A stretch of 64,000 bases of DNA from Epiperipatus broadwayi. Lineage: Eukaryota; Onychophora; Udeonychophora; Euonychophora; Peripatidae. The stretch is from NCBI GenBank assembly GCA_028023455.1, contig JAQFVV010012404.1, forward strand, positions 14,185,000 to 14,248,999, given 5' to 3'. The notes under the pieces were generated by a model. The model saw nothing but the letters and a program-made list of their open reading frames with translations. It did no database searches and was not told the origin of the DNA. Positions 24,374-35,446 of the stretch are shown here, in pieces; position 1 is the stretch's first letter, and each line of letters begins with the position of its first letter. The translations under genes were made by a program, and so were the position numbers.

Positions 24374-24847
24374 AGCTAACACTATCTTGATGCCAATTTA
24401 CCAACTAAAAATTACAAAGTTATTTGGGTTGCCTAGGAGCAGATATTTTTAAAAAAGTTCTAAATTTGCTTGTGAGTTGAAACAATTTTTTCTTAATTTT
24501 AAAAAACCCAAATTTGAATCCCAAATCATGTGCATACCAGAGATATATGCTGATCATTATTCATTTAATCAGTTATTGTTATATATAAATTGTTTTTTAC
24601 AAATAACTTCTAGGCAAAAAAAAAACTATGGGAATGTAGAAGAAATCTTGTCAACACTGATTACACACAGACATTAAAAACAATTAATCTTTGATAAAAG
24701 GTCAAATGGCTTCAAAACAATATTTTGAATACAGAGAGAAACAGTGATATAATAATACTAATAGCCACATAATTTTTCACCATCTCTATGCCAATTACCA
24801 CAATATGCAAGCTAAAGTCATGTGATAGAATCAAATGATTTATTGAT

Positions 24848-24975
<128 letters not shown>

Positions 24976-25322
24976 AGCTGTAAATCTTAATCCTGTCATC
25001 ATATTCATTCAAAGAACTCCTGCTTCAAATCCTAAATGTTTGCTCAATACCATTTTTATCAAAGTAAGTTTGACACCTCATTAAAGGTAGAATAAAACTT
25101 GATTACATAGCATTCTTTTTTAAAATAATTTCATGTGTGCACATAGAAAAATTTAATCATATTTATTTTTGGCCACAATGAGAAATAAAATAAAGATGGC
25201 AACCTTGTTTTAAAAATTGTAGAATTATAGTCTCTCAGCAAATCTTAGTTTGCTTTTTTTTTCTTTTTTTTTTGCTTCAACCCCAAAAATTTATACATTT
25301 ACACAATACTATCACTATTAAA

Positions 25323-25915
25323 GAATGCAACTCTTGATAACTGGTGTTTTTCCATTTTCCTAAGATGTAATTCATGTGGATTGGTATTTTCTATTTACCC
25401 TAGATGCAATACATGTTGACTAGTGTTTTTCCATTTTCTCCAGATGCAATTCATCCTGACTAATGCTTTTCCATTTTCCCAAGATGCAATTCATGCCAAC
25501 TAGTATTTTTCCATTGTCCCAAGATGCAATTTATGCTAAACATGGTATTTTTTTTATTTTTCTTAAATGTAATGCATGCTAACTAGTGTTTTCCCATTTT
25601 TCTGGAATGTAATTTACACTGAAAGTGGTATTTTTTCCATTTTTCCAGAATGTAGTTCATGGTGACTAGTGTATTTTCATTTCCCCAAGATGCAATTCAT
25701 GCTTAACCAATGTTTTTCCATTTTCCCAAGATAAAATCCATGCTGAACTAGTATTTTTCCATTTTCCCAGGATGCAATTCATGCTGATTAGTATTTTTCT
25801 GTTTTCCCAAAATGCAATTCATGCATACTAGTATTTTTTCATTCTCCCAGGATACAATTCATGCTGAACCAATGTTTGATGTAATTCATGCTGGCTAGAA
25901 TTTTTTCCTTTTTTT
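25323..25915. repeat. 40-bp minisatellite, about 14-15 units
   Basis: Imperfect tandem units of 39-42 bp with consensus close to GATGCAATTCATGCTGACTA followed by GTATTTTTCCATTTTCCCAA. The GATGCAATTCATG-like landmark begins at 25364, 25403, 25443, 25483 and 25523 and continues at about 40-bp steps to 25852, with a shortened last step to 25879. Units differ by several substitutions each, so the array is not newly amplified. No ORF runs through it. Confidence 0.9.
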
Positions 25916-25959
25916 TCACATGGAACTTATGTAACAAATGAACAATAAGACTTAATTAT

Positions 25960-26343
25960 GAAAACTATAGTACTCTCAACAAATGAGTCCAATTTTTATG
26001 GGATCATATGTCAATCTACCACCAACTTCAACCCCTCCTTCAAATATTTTCAGTCATATTTTCTACATATCTTTCTCAATATCACATTTAAAAATTCTAT
26101 GTAAACCTAATTTGACATATGTATCTTGTTATGTAATAATTATTTTTCTTTTAATTAAGCAATGTAAATCATGTTTTTTTCCTATCACAATCAAGATTGT
26201 AAATCTTTATTACTTATGTAATATCATGAATCAATTTGTATTTAAGACCTCATATTTTCAAATGTAACTTATATAACTCTTTTTGAGTCTCAATAAAGTT
26301 TACCCTTTGAAACATCATTATCATCATCATCATCATCATCATC
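25960..26343 (+). mobile_element. Possible LINE 3' end with (ATC)n tail
   Basis: The segment ends in GAGTCTCAATAAAGTTTACC, then CTTTGAAAC and then (ATC)n, the arrangement often seen at LINE 3' ends that finish in a simple repeat. No coding sequence was recognised upstream, so the family is unknown and the call is tentative. Confidence 0.3.
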
Positions 26344-26806
26344 ATAATAATAATAAGAAGAAGAAGAAGAAGAAGAAGAAGAAAAAGAAGAAGAAGAAAA
26401 AGAAGAAGAAGAAGAAAAGAAGAAGAAGAAAGAAGAAGAAGAAGAAGAAGAAGAAGAAGAAGAAGAAGAAGAAGAAGAAGAAGAAGAAGAAGAAGAAGAA
26501 GAAGAAGAAGAAGAAGAAGAAGAAGAAGAAGAAGAAGAAGAAGAAGAAGAAGAAGAAGAAGAAGAAGAAGAAGAAGAAGAAGAAGAAGAAGAAGAAGAAG
26601 AAGAAGAAGAAGAAGAAGAAGAAGAAGAAGAAGAAGAAGAAGAAGAAGAAGAAGAAGAAGAAGAAGAAGAAGAAGAAGAAGAAGAAGAAGAAGAAGAAGA
26701 AGAAGAAGAAGAAGAAGAAGAAGAAGAAGAAGAAGAAGAAGAAGAAGAAGAAGAAGAAGAAGAAGAAGAAGAAGAAGAAGAAGAAGAAGAAGAAGAAGAA
26801 GAAGAA
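26311..26806. repeat. (ATC)n(ATA)n(GAA)n compound microsatellite with about 125 pure GAA units
   Basis: ATC units (26311-26343) pass through ATA units into GAA repeats from about 26355. After interruptions near 26383, 26398, 26415 and 26430 the GAA run is uninterrupted to 26806, about 376 bp. One strand is purely purine, the other purely pyrimidine. The long lysine, serine, leucine and phenylalanine ORFs here are translations of the repeat, not genes. Confidence 0.95.
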
Positions 26807-26819
26807 ACACAAAGCAAAC

Positions 26820-27265
26820 ATCAAACTTACTCAATTAACCATTTTATGGATAATTAATTTAATAAGTTTATTATCAATATACATAAATAATAATTAGGTA
26901 AATAAACATTAGAGCATAATCGTGACTTAGCCATGAATAGTTAAATTAATCATGGGATGAGTGAATTCACTCATATGTCAATTTATATAAACATGTATAC
27001 ACTACACACAAACTAACATATTTACTCATTTCATTAAATAATAATAAATAAATTACTTTAAGTAATTAGTTCATTAAAAAAATTGAAATCTATGAAATGC
27101 ACTTGTCAATTTATTAAGATAATTAATGTTATCTAACAGTAGAATGTGATGAAACCAAATGCATTATATTTCTATTACAAACGAGAAAAAAAAAACAGTC
27201 TTGATAGTAAAAAATTCAATGTTTGTTTTTCCAAAATTCATAACAAATAAAATATTTTTTCATTT
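26820..27265. other. AT-rich spacer
   Basis: Nothing recognised. Confidence 0.5.
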
Positions 27266-27269
27266 ACTT

Positions 27270-28190
27270 TGAATGTTGCTGAACAAAATGGAGGACTAAA
27301 AAAAGCAAATTCAAACTTGAATCATTTTATACTAGATCTGCCATTTATTCAATTGCTGAAACTGTGCAAAATATCCAATAAACTATGATATGGTTGTCAA
27401 TTTGTTTGCAAGTGCTGGAATTATTGTGGGAGCAATTGGAAATAAGCTCAAATATTGGGACATTCATCAACTGTTCTGTCAATCCTTCATAATAACCCCA
27501 ACTATTCTCAAGGTTAACAATGAATACATCATCAAATGCTTCAAACTATGAAAGCTTGAGGCTAGATACTTAGATTTTATTTTAAAAATAAATGTACACT
27601 CTTTACCAACTAATGAATTCTTAATGAATAAAAGAGGGTTTGACAAAATACATACTGAATGTCAAATGTGCAGTCCTGAAAGTGAAATATTGCAGCACTT
27701 TCTATATGGGTGCAAAATTCTATAGCAGTACAGATTGTCAATCAGCTGCTGGATGATATCATAACAGGACAGAATTTTCAATATACAAGATTGTATTCAG
27801 GCTGGTATTTTCTCAGTAATAAGACTCTCTATCATGCTGAACTATTCACTGTGGGTCCTTAGGTGCAACATCATGTTTGGTACAAATTCAGGGAATCTAT
27901 TTAGTGATTTGTTGGCCATTATTAAAACATTGAAAGTAAGGGACTGCAAACTTTTCCATGCTAAGCTCCATGAGGATACATGGAAAGCTATTAAATATTC
28001 CTATATCTCAACCATTTACAGCAAAGTTGTAAAATCATTATTTTTAATAACTATATGTTTCTGATTGATTTTTTGTTTCAGATGTCTCTAATCCCAATTG
28101 TAATGGTTTTATCTTGTCACCTAAGTTGCAAATTACAATGTACCTTTTTTTTTTGAATGAATAAAGTTCATCATTGAATAAAAAAAACTA
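27270..28190 (+). mobile_element. 5'-truncated L1/Tx1-like LINE, ORF2 C-terminus and 3' UTR
   Basis: The peptide HSLPTNEFLMNKRGF (about 27590) leads into CQMCSPESEILQHFLYGC (about 27660-27715), a C-x2-C-x8-H-x4-C zinc-binding motif of the zf-RVT type found after the reverse transcriptase in L1/Tx1-type elements. In another frame, from 27834, LWVLRCNIMFG and FSDLLAIIKTLKVRDCKLF continue the C-terminal domain to the stop at 28062-28064. The 3' UTR ends in GAATGAATAAAGTTCATC, then TTGAATAAAAAAAAC. The reverse transcriptase and endonuclease are absent and the frame is broken, so this is a dead 5'-truncated copy. Confidence 0.7.
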
Positions 28191-28194
28191 TGAT

Positions 28195-29535
28195 ATTATA
28201 TATCCTGCAAAAAAATGACATTGGGTTGGATATAAAAAAAAGATCATGCAATTAATATAATGCAGATAGCAATGTTTTTTTATTACAAAATACAATTGTA
28301 AATTAGCAAAATTATATACATATTTTTAGTTGCATTTCCTTTTGATTTCATAGGTAAACAAAAAGAGAAAAAATAATTTAGCTAAGAATATTTAAAGTTT
28401 TCAATCAAAATAATTAAACTTTCATTAATAAATGTAAGTTTAATATAAACAATTATGCATAATTTATTCTTTTCAATTGCATTGTGTTTATATATATTAT
28501 TTATTAAAATGAATATGAATAAGCTTAAGAATAATGCATCAATAGATATTAAATCTTTTTATGTATTTCAATATACTTTTATAAGATTACACATATCAAA
28601 ATAAAGCTACAAAATAAAATATTCTTATACATAATATATATTTTAATATATATTAGTTTATGAAACTAAGCAGATAAACGAAATTCTTTTAAATATAAAT
28701 ACATGCTATTATTTTATAATGTACTCATTAAAGAATTTATATAATACTATATTAAATAATGGTTATATTAAATATTGTATTAGAAAATGAAAATCGCAAC
28801 ATTTATTAATGAGTTAACGTATGTATTATTTAATATATTTTATAGTTTATAATATATATGTATACAATAATATTAATATGTATTAGCCAAAATAAATTAT
28901 CTGTGTTTTTTTTTTCTTCATGAAATCATGTTTTAAAAATTCCAACATTGGGATTTCTTACTAAGGTTCAATGATCTGTCCCTATTTTCATATCTTTCCT
29001 GTAGTTTATATAAGGTAAATATTTATTATCAGCATCTTTTTTATGAAATCCAATACATGCGTTTAAGTGATTTATTTATCTGAATACAAACTGAAGTATT
29101 ATGATCAAGTAATAATATTTGATTGCTGTCATATATTGACAGTCGTAATTAGATCAAGGATTTACTATTCTGAGACTGTGCTGTAGTTTCTGCCACTGAC
29201 AATCTATTTAAAAACTGATCATCATAAAAATAAAGATCAAAGCAATTAAAACTACTCAAAAGCTTCAGTTTTATGATTTACATAATGCATATCTTTTATT
29301 GATAAAATTAAGATAGGAATATATTTTTTTCATTTGTATATATCAAGATATAACATTATACATTTATATTGCACACAACCTACACAGCTTATATGGTTTT
29401 AAATATTTTTCTACTAGAATAATTTTTAAAACATTTAATTACGAAGCTAATATTCTAATATAGAGAATACGCACGTACATAAATTTAGCTCGTCGTAGTT
29501 TTTACTTAACTTGAGGAAAAATTTATTTAGTTTTT
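28195..29535. other. AT-rich spacer, no gene seen
   Basis: No ORF or repeat family recognised. Confidence 0.5.
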
Positions 29536-29539
29536 AAAT

Positions 29540-29629
29540 GTCTTGCGTTGTTAGCCGAGAGGTATCGCAGTCGCCATGCAAGAGTTGTGGGTTCGCGTCC
29601 CGGGCGATGCTATGACATATGAAAAAAAA
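29540..29629 (+). mobile_element. tRNA-derived SINE
   Basis: TTAGCCGAGAGGTATCGCAG (box A region), GTGGGTTCGCGTCCCGG (box B region), then CGATGCTATGACATATG and eight A's. Same family as the 24.3 kb copy but in the opposite orientation, and the only plus-strand member here. The anticodon region is shortened, so it is not a functional tRNA. No target duplication was identified. Confidence 0.8.
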
Positions 29630-29631
29630 GG

Positions 29632-30730
29632 AAACAATTTCTTTCAGCGGTTTATTAACACATGACTATATAATGATTTTGTGATTTTTTTTTTTTTATC
29701 AATATTTTTTACTGCGTAAACTCCAAAATTAACTTTATGCTTCTGGTTATTTTATTTTTAAAAGAAAATTGAAACAAAAAATAAAATTAAGTTAATAATT
29801 TTGTGTAAATAGATTTAAAATGATATAAAGTTACTAAATAAAGTTCAACAACAAAACTATTTACATTATGCTATTACGAACACACTTTTATGTATATTTA
29901 ACGTATATTTTAGATATTTATATGTGTTCTATAAATGAACAATGATCTGTTGAAATCTAGTTTGTTAACTCCAAAAAATTCGCTGTTATCAATTTGCCAG
30001 TTGAATTTTATAGTTGCCCTTATCTAATTCTTAATCTTTTTCATTATAGTTTCTGGTATTCAAATAATGATCAGCTTTTTATATTATAAAAGTGAATTAA
30101 TTTATTGTTTGTTTTTTTTTTTACTAGTATTAATCGATAGACAATAATTCTCAAATCATGTTCTTATTCAAACATTTAATCTTTTATGGGTTTTTTTAAT
30201 ATTCTTACTAACTTTCTTCTATTTTATTTTACTATTTTCTATTTTCTTTTATATTGACAGCACTAATAATAATCATATTTGACAACAGAGAATCACAATC
30301 GTGTTAACATTGAAATATCAATTCAAACTTTTCAAAAGAAAGCAGTCATAAAGTATTTCCATATATTTTCTGAACATTTTACAAACAAAATAAACGTTTT
30401 CCATTAGATTGTGGGTGACTAGATAAATTTAAAAAATAATAATATCCTTTTCTATTCAAATAAACTACACCAATTTTAGTATCACAGCTTGATTTTTAAA
30501 ATAAATATTTAAATAGAGATCAGTGGTTTCATTCAAGATTTAAAATTTATATAAAAGAAAGATAACCATCAACCCAGTGCCCATACAATAATTATAGCTC
30601 TATCATCACAAAAAACTATATTATAATCTTTTTATTAGTAGTAGGTGCATTACTCCTACATAACCAATGAAGGGTCAGTTATATGGGGGAAAAAGTTAGG
30701 TTTGAGACCTGAAAAAATTCAAAGTTTAAT
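29632..30730. other. AT-rich spacer, no gene seen
   Basis: Nothing recognised. Confidence 0.5.
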
Positions 30731-30732
30731 CA

Positions 30733-30797
30733 TTCGAAATTCAAAACCAGATTACTCTGATGAAAGTTAGAAATGCTATAATTACACCATGAGACTC
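30733..30797 (-). mobile_element. tRNA-Glu-like sequence, possible SINE head
   Basis: The minus strand reads CATGGTGTAATTATAGCA, then TTCTAACTTTCATCAGAG, then GGTTTTGAATTTCG. This is the order of box A, an anticodon arm with TTC in the loop, and box B of a tRNA-Glu(UUC)-type sequence, with many substitutions. It is probably an old SINE or tRNA pseudogene. Confidence 0.4.
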
Positions 30798-31406
30798 TTA
30801 TTTAAAATTTATGTGTTAGACTGTATACATATATATCATACATTTTTAAAAAAAAATATCGGTACTTGAGTATTAATTAAGCTATGACGTACTACACAGG
30901 CCGCCAGTAGATAAATATTAAGTTCACTATCTAAGACAGGTTGAATAACTAAATAATGAAATATTTTAGATATTTGCCATTACTTGCTACCCTATTACTC
31001 TAGCATCTCAAATTTGAACTCATCGTAAATCAAAAATTCTAAGTTCCAAACATCTCTAGACATTGACCCTCTTCAATTAAAACTCTTTTAATGAGACTTA
31101 AATCTGAAAGCAATGAAGCCAATTGCAGTTAGATGTAGTATTCTATTAAACAGTTACAGAAAATATGTCTAAACATTTTCAGTTAAAGAATAAATTTCTA
31201 AATTTTTAAAATAAATAAAAACCAAAAAAAAAAATATTCATATAGTTTTAAGCTCTATGTATAAATAGAGTATCTCACCCTCCCCCAGGCTATGACACAA
31301 AAGCATTCTAAATGTTAAACAAAGAATCAGGAATAGAATGAGTCCACCTACCCTTGGTAGTTTTGATGTTTATAAGTATACCTTTGTCAACATATATATA
31401 TATATA

Positions 31407-32298
31407 AGAGGACCCAAAAATAACTGCAATCATTCTCTGTTTTGTGCACCTGTTGTAGTATATATTTCTGCTGTTACATAATCTTGCAAGAACCCTTCTG
31501 TGTCAATCTGCCAAATGATATCACTATGTGAAATCATGAGGCCATGTAACACATTGTTTTGTAAAATGCATTTTGTATCTTTATCAATTTTTTTATAATG
31601 ACCGAAAAGTTTAACAATGTGAAATTCTGTTGTCATTTACAAGAAAAAAATTGTATGCTTAAAACAGACTACAAGAAAGCTGATATCATAAAAACACAAG
31701 TTTATGAGTGGTTTAATTAAAATGTTAAATTTACCCCAACCCTAAAAAGCATCACAAGTGACAAGTCCAAAATCAACACAATGCTTTTTTTTTTTTTACA
31801 CAAATGGTATTTTCTCTCAAATTTAGTTAATAATAGTCAGTCATTTTATCTGTAAGTTCTGAAACATTTATGTAATACAGTAAAATGTAAACATCCTGTT
31901 TTGTGATAAGAAAAGAGTGTAAGCTTCACTCCCACAAAATATTATCTTACAAAGCCTTGAATGTGAAACACTTTTTAGTTAAATTCAGTATAATCCAGCT
32001 TATATACCAGCTGTATTTGCTCGATCTGGCTTAGCACAATTTTTTTTTAAATATCGAATGAAAAAATGTCTTTTTTTTTTTTTTTTCACACTTAGAAATG
32101 GTGGGGAAAAAGTAACAGAATTGTTAAAAGGCATCATTTTGCAATTATTTCCGACTACTTTGAAAAATGAAAAACATGTTTAGCCCAGTGTATTGCATCA
32201 AATGAATAGTAATTTGAAAGAACTTAAATGTATAACACTTAAAAATAAATAAACAATTTTTTATTATAAAATTCTGGTTATTTTTGGGTACCCTTGTG
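31407..32298. mobile_element. Mariner-like element remnant or MITE
   Basis: The ends are inverted copies: AGAGGACCCAAAAATAAC on the left and, reversed, CAAGGGTACCCAAAAATAAC on the right. Both lie directly in TA runs, as expected from the TA target duplication of Tc1/mariner elements. The roughly 890-bp interior has no recognisable transposase; the 68-codon minus-strand frame at 31430-31636 shows no DD(E/D) motif. I infer a non-autonomous or badly decayed member. Confidence 0.6.
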
Positions 32299-32550
32299 TA
32301 TATATATATATTAATTTAAAGATTTTACAAACTAATAAATCTAAACATTGAAATAAAATGTCTTTTTTTTTTCCATACAATAACCTAGGCAAAATTTTTC
32401 TGCTATAGAATAACTGGACAATATCTTTTTTATTTATATATGAAATAAAAAAGAATGGAGAAATATGGAAGTTGTCTATCTATAAAAAGATATTACGCAT
32501 GGGAGAAAGAGAAACGTAAATAACCATGGGTGTGTGCTGAAAATCAGATA

Positions 32551-32660
32551 TTTTAATCTTTAAAGTTTATATCTGTGCTAGAGAAAATCTCTAGTTTAAT
32601 AAAAGATTAGTAATAAGTTGATAACGTACAAGTTGGAAGTGAAGTAAATTGACGCTTGAA
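32551..32660 (+). repeat. Dispersed repeat R1, copy c
   Basis: Matches 20127-20235 over TTTAAAGTTTATATCTGTGC and the following AATCTCTAGTTTAATAAA part. It lies about 70 bp upstream of the hammerhead in the same unit. Confidence 0.5.
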
Positions 32661-32728
32661 AATAAAAATAAGACAATTTGCTCTACATAAATACTCTTCA
32701 TGTAATAAAGATATATATGAGGGATGAT

Positions 32729-32788
32729 GATCTGGCCCAGCTGATGAGTGCTGGTTCAACATGAAATGCATCTTGGGAGTTATTGGTC
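32729..32788 (+). ncRNA. Type I hammerhead ribozyme
   Basis: A self-cleaving RNA motif. Core CTGATGA is at 32741-32747 and GAAA at 32763-32766. Stem II pairs GTGCTG (32748-32753) with CAACAT (32757-32762) around GTT, with one C/A mismatch and one G-T pair. Inner stem I pairs CCCAG (32736-32740) with TTGGG (32773-32777). Outer stem I pairs GATC (32729-32732) with GGTC (32785-32788), leaving an internal loop as in natural type I hammerheads. Stem III is the self-complementary ATGCAT (32766-32771), which could pair within one molecule (2 bp) or, better, between two molecules (6 bp) as in dimeric metazoan hammerheads. Cleavage is predicted after C32772 (AUC site). Such ribozymes process RNA of retrozymes, Penelope-like elements and some SINEs. 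Confidence 0.75.
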
Positions 32789-32974
32789 TTTTATTGTATT
32801 TTTATTTATATGAAATTATTTATGAAATAAAAAAGAATGGAGAAATATAAAAAAAATTTTTTATCATATGTCATAGCATTGACAGGAGGCGAATCCACAA
32901 CCCTCTGCAACCAGCTATTTGCTTGCAAGGCAGCTGCAATGATCTCTCGGCTAACAACTGGACAATATCCAATT

Positions 32975-34475
32975 AAAATTGGCAGTGCAATCTGAAATCA
33001 CATAATTTTGTAATAATGATAGTATTTGTCTGATATATTTTATTGCCTGGTTATATTGTACCTGAACTTTTATCTAAATTATTATAAGTAAAAAAATCCC
33101 ATTATTATTCATGAAAATCTTTAAATTAATACAAATAACTCTCTGTGGGAGACGTTTATTTGCTTGTGAAAATTCGGAGAAATTGAAATTGTGAATCAGG
33201 CAAATATCATTGTTATTATTAGATCATACTTGCACTGAAAATGTTAATTGATTGTTGTTTTGATTGTATCATAATTGAAAATCTGAATCATTAAATGGGG
33301 GGGGGTCCCATTATATTTCAGCGTTTATATATATATTATTTAACACAGTATGAATATTTTTTAATACTTATAAATTTTGAAAAATCTTGAAATTACAACT
33401 TATTTTTAATTACATTTTGCATTCTTTAAATAATTTTAATATTAATATTTGCTATGTTATTCCACAAATAAATATACATGTTTACTTAAAATCTTTGATT
33501 AGTCCCATTTAGTCATTAGTGAATTAGTGGTCTGGATTTTTATAGAATTTTGTTATTAACCTAATGTGCCCAATGCTAAACTGAAAAATGCTTATGAAAA
33601 ATTTAAGCAAATAATTCAAATTAATGGGAATGCATACATTTACTAATCTTTGATTGCATGCTCAAAAATAACTCTTGATCATTTCTCTTACAATATTTGT
33701 TTCATAATATCAATATCACATTTCGACATAATGCACAAAACATATACCAGACTCAAGGTTTATCAGATTTTACAGTGTAAAATACTCATAATGTACTTTT
33801 ATAATATTAAACATTTAAATATTAAGATAAAATAGCCTAAAGGAAATTGGAAGCAATTGCATATTAAAACTTCTTAAATATTAATTAATATTTCTTAGTC
33901 GCTATGTTATAAATTAAATGTCCATAATGCTAAATTTAAAATAACACATAAATTAACTATTTAATCAAAGTTAAACAAACCATCCAATGAAATCATCAAT
34001 AATATACATTTACCATATTTTTATGCATTAAAATAACTAAACAATCAGCTCTCTCAAGTCATTTATTTCATGGCATCAACACAGATCATCATCTGGCCAT
34101 AACTTCATTGCTAGTATTCCAACATAATCTATAAGACTTTTTTTTAACTCAAGGAGTATCAGATTTTGTCACAAATAATCTTACAATATTAAAAATTTTA
34201 AATTGTAGTGAAAAAAATCTAAGGCAGAGTTGTAAACTAAAAATAATACATAAAATAACTGCTCAAACAAAATTTAAACAAATTAACCATGTCTTTGTAG
34301 TTTATTTCAAATTCAGTTCTTCTTTTACTAAATGGCTTCATATCAAGGAATATTTTATCCAACTAGTCTTCATTTTTTCTCATTGTATGATTATTACATA
34401 ATCAGTATTTATAAATATTTTCTCTTCACTATCTTATATCTTATTATATCTTTTTATCACACTTTACATTAATTT
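32975..34475. other. AT-rich spacer, no gene seen
   Basis: Contains a G homopolymer near 33297-33305. No ORF with recognisable motifs. Confidence 0.5.
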
Positions 34476-35196
34476 AAATATAGTGATCGGTACTCATCTT
34501 TTAGCTAAAGATGCCACTCTATGGCGCGGTTTTCATGCCAAAACACATAAAAATGCTGTTTCCACGGCCGACATGTTCGAACCCGCATTTTCTATAATAC
34601 AACTTTTTTGTTGTGCTACAGAATGCAGGCCGCTATGTCGCATCGCAGTACAGCATGTATGTCGCATAGCAGCAAATACATTTTCCGAATTCACACAATT
34701 TATAAAATAATTAAGACTTGATGAGAGAGTTTGTATTTAAATTGTATTGAAATGTTGTTTTCATTGGATTTTTTTATATTTTAAACTATTGAAATGTTCA
34801 GATTTTTTAAAGCAATAATTATAAGACTTTTTACAACGTACTGGATTGAACTTTTATTTGGGAAAATGTTAGATATCTATGTTTTTATTGAGTTGCAATT
34901 AGGTAACTTGTCAAGTAACATACTGTTAGTAACATTCCATGAGACAAAGAAGATTCTATCGTCTGTATATTTTTGAAGTAAAAAAGAGTGGTACAAAAAA
35001 AATATCCAGTAAGAAAAGTCCAAATATACAGGTTTTTTTGTAAATTTCATAAAAAGCAAATATTATAAACATGTTTAATAAGTAAAGAAGACATTTGTTG
35101 TGTTTGTTGTTGTTTAAAAAAGTTTGAGTTTCTTTCTTTTGTCCAAGTACGGTTACGATTTTGAATTTTTTATTTTAGCATTACAAACAACGGAAC

Positions 35197-35262
35197 ACTA
35201 ACCCTAAAACTAACCCTAACCCTAAACCTAACCCTAAAACTAACCCTAAATCTAACCATAAC
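35197..35262. repeat. Telomere-like (CCCTAA)n array inside the transposon
   Basis: About ten imperfect units mixing CCCTAA with CCTAAA(A) variants. TTAGGG is the standard metazoan telomere unit, but this array lies within the terminal inverted repeats of a DNA transposon, so it travelled with that element and does not mark a chromosome end. The repeated RVSFRV peptide is its translation. Confidence 0.85.
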
Positions 35263-35308
35263 AACTTTTACTTTTATTATGATTATTATTTTTTTAGTTA
35301 AACAACAA

Positions 35309-35446
35309 CAAAAAAAGTCATAACACAAGTAAAAAAATATCCAATAGAAAATTGATAAAAAAAAGCCGTAACACAAGTAAAAAAATATCCGATAGAAAAT
35401 TGATAAAAAAAAGCTGTAACACAATTTAAAAAGTATACGATATAAA
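35309..35446. repeat. 48-bp tandem repeat, three units
   Basis: Units of the form AAGCCGTAACACAAGTAAAA with ATATCCGATAGAAAATTGAT, repeated three times. The first two are very similar and the third diverged. Internal to the DNA transposon at 34489-35681. Confidence 0.85.

Larger units (their letters stand above)
32467..32848 (+). mobile_element. Hammerhead-bearing 354-bp unit bounded by 28-bp direct repeats
   Basis: A 28-bp string beginning tatgaaataaaaaagaatgg is present without mismatch at 32439-32466 and 32821-32848. Between the two lie 354 bp containing repeat R1 (32551-32660) and a hammerhead ribozyme (32729-32788). Perfect flanking repeats suggest a recent insertion with a long target duplication, or short terminal repeats of a retrozyme-like non-autonomous retroelement. 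No ORF is present. Neither reading can be proved from one copy. Confidence 0.6.
32426..32955 (-). mobile_element. tRNA-derived SINE copy split by a hammerhead-bearing insert
   Basis: The tRNA-like head is at 32862-32955 (minus strand: TTAGCCGAGAGATC, GCAAGCAAATAGCTGG, then GATTCGCCTCCTGTC and ATGCTATGACATATGA). The direct repeat aactggacaatatc occurs at 32412-32425 and again at 32956-32969, which I read as its 14-bp target duplication. If so, the SINE originally ran from the T-rich stretch after 32425 to 32955 and was later split by the unit at 32467-32848. Confidence 0.6.

Noticed and set aside
26250-26897. Long ORFs of poly-Leu, poly-Ser, poly-Phe and poly-Lys
   Set aside because: They are translations of the (GAA)n microsatellite in different frames.
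35197-35262. Interpretation as a true telomere or chromosome fusion site
   Set aside because: The array lies between terminal inverted repeats of a transposon with an exact 8-bp target duplication, so it arrived with the element.
35170-35424. Minus-strand ORF with repeated RVSFRV and YCRIFFYLCYG-like units
   Set aside because: Translation of the telomere-like array and the 48-bp tandem repeat inside the DNA transposon.
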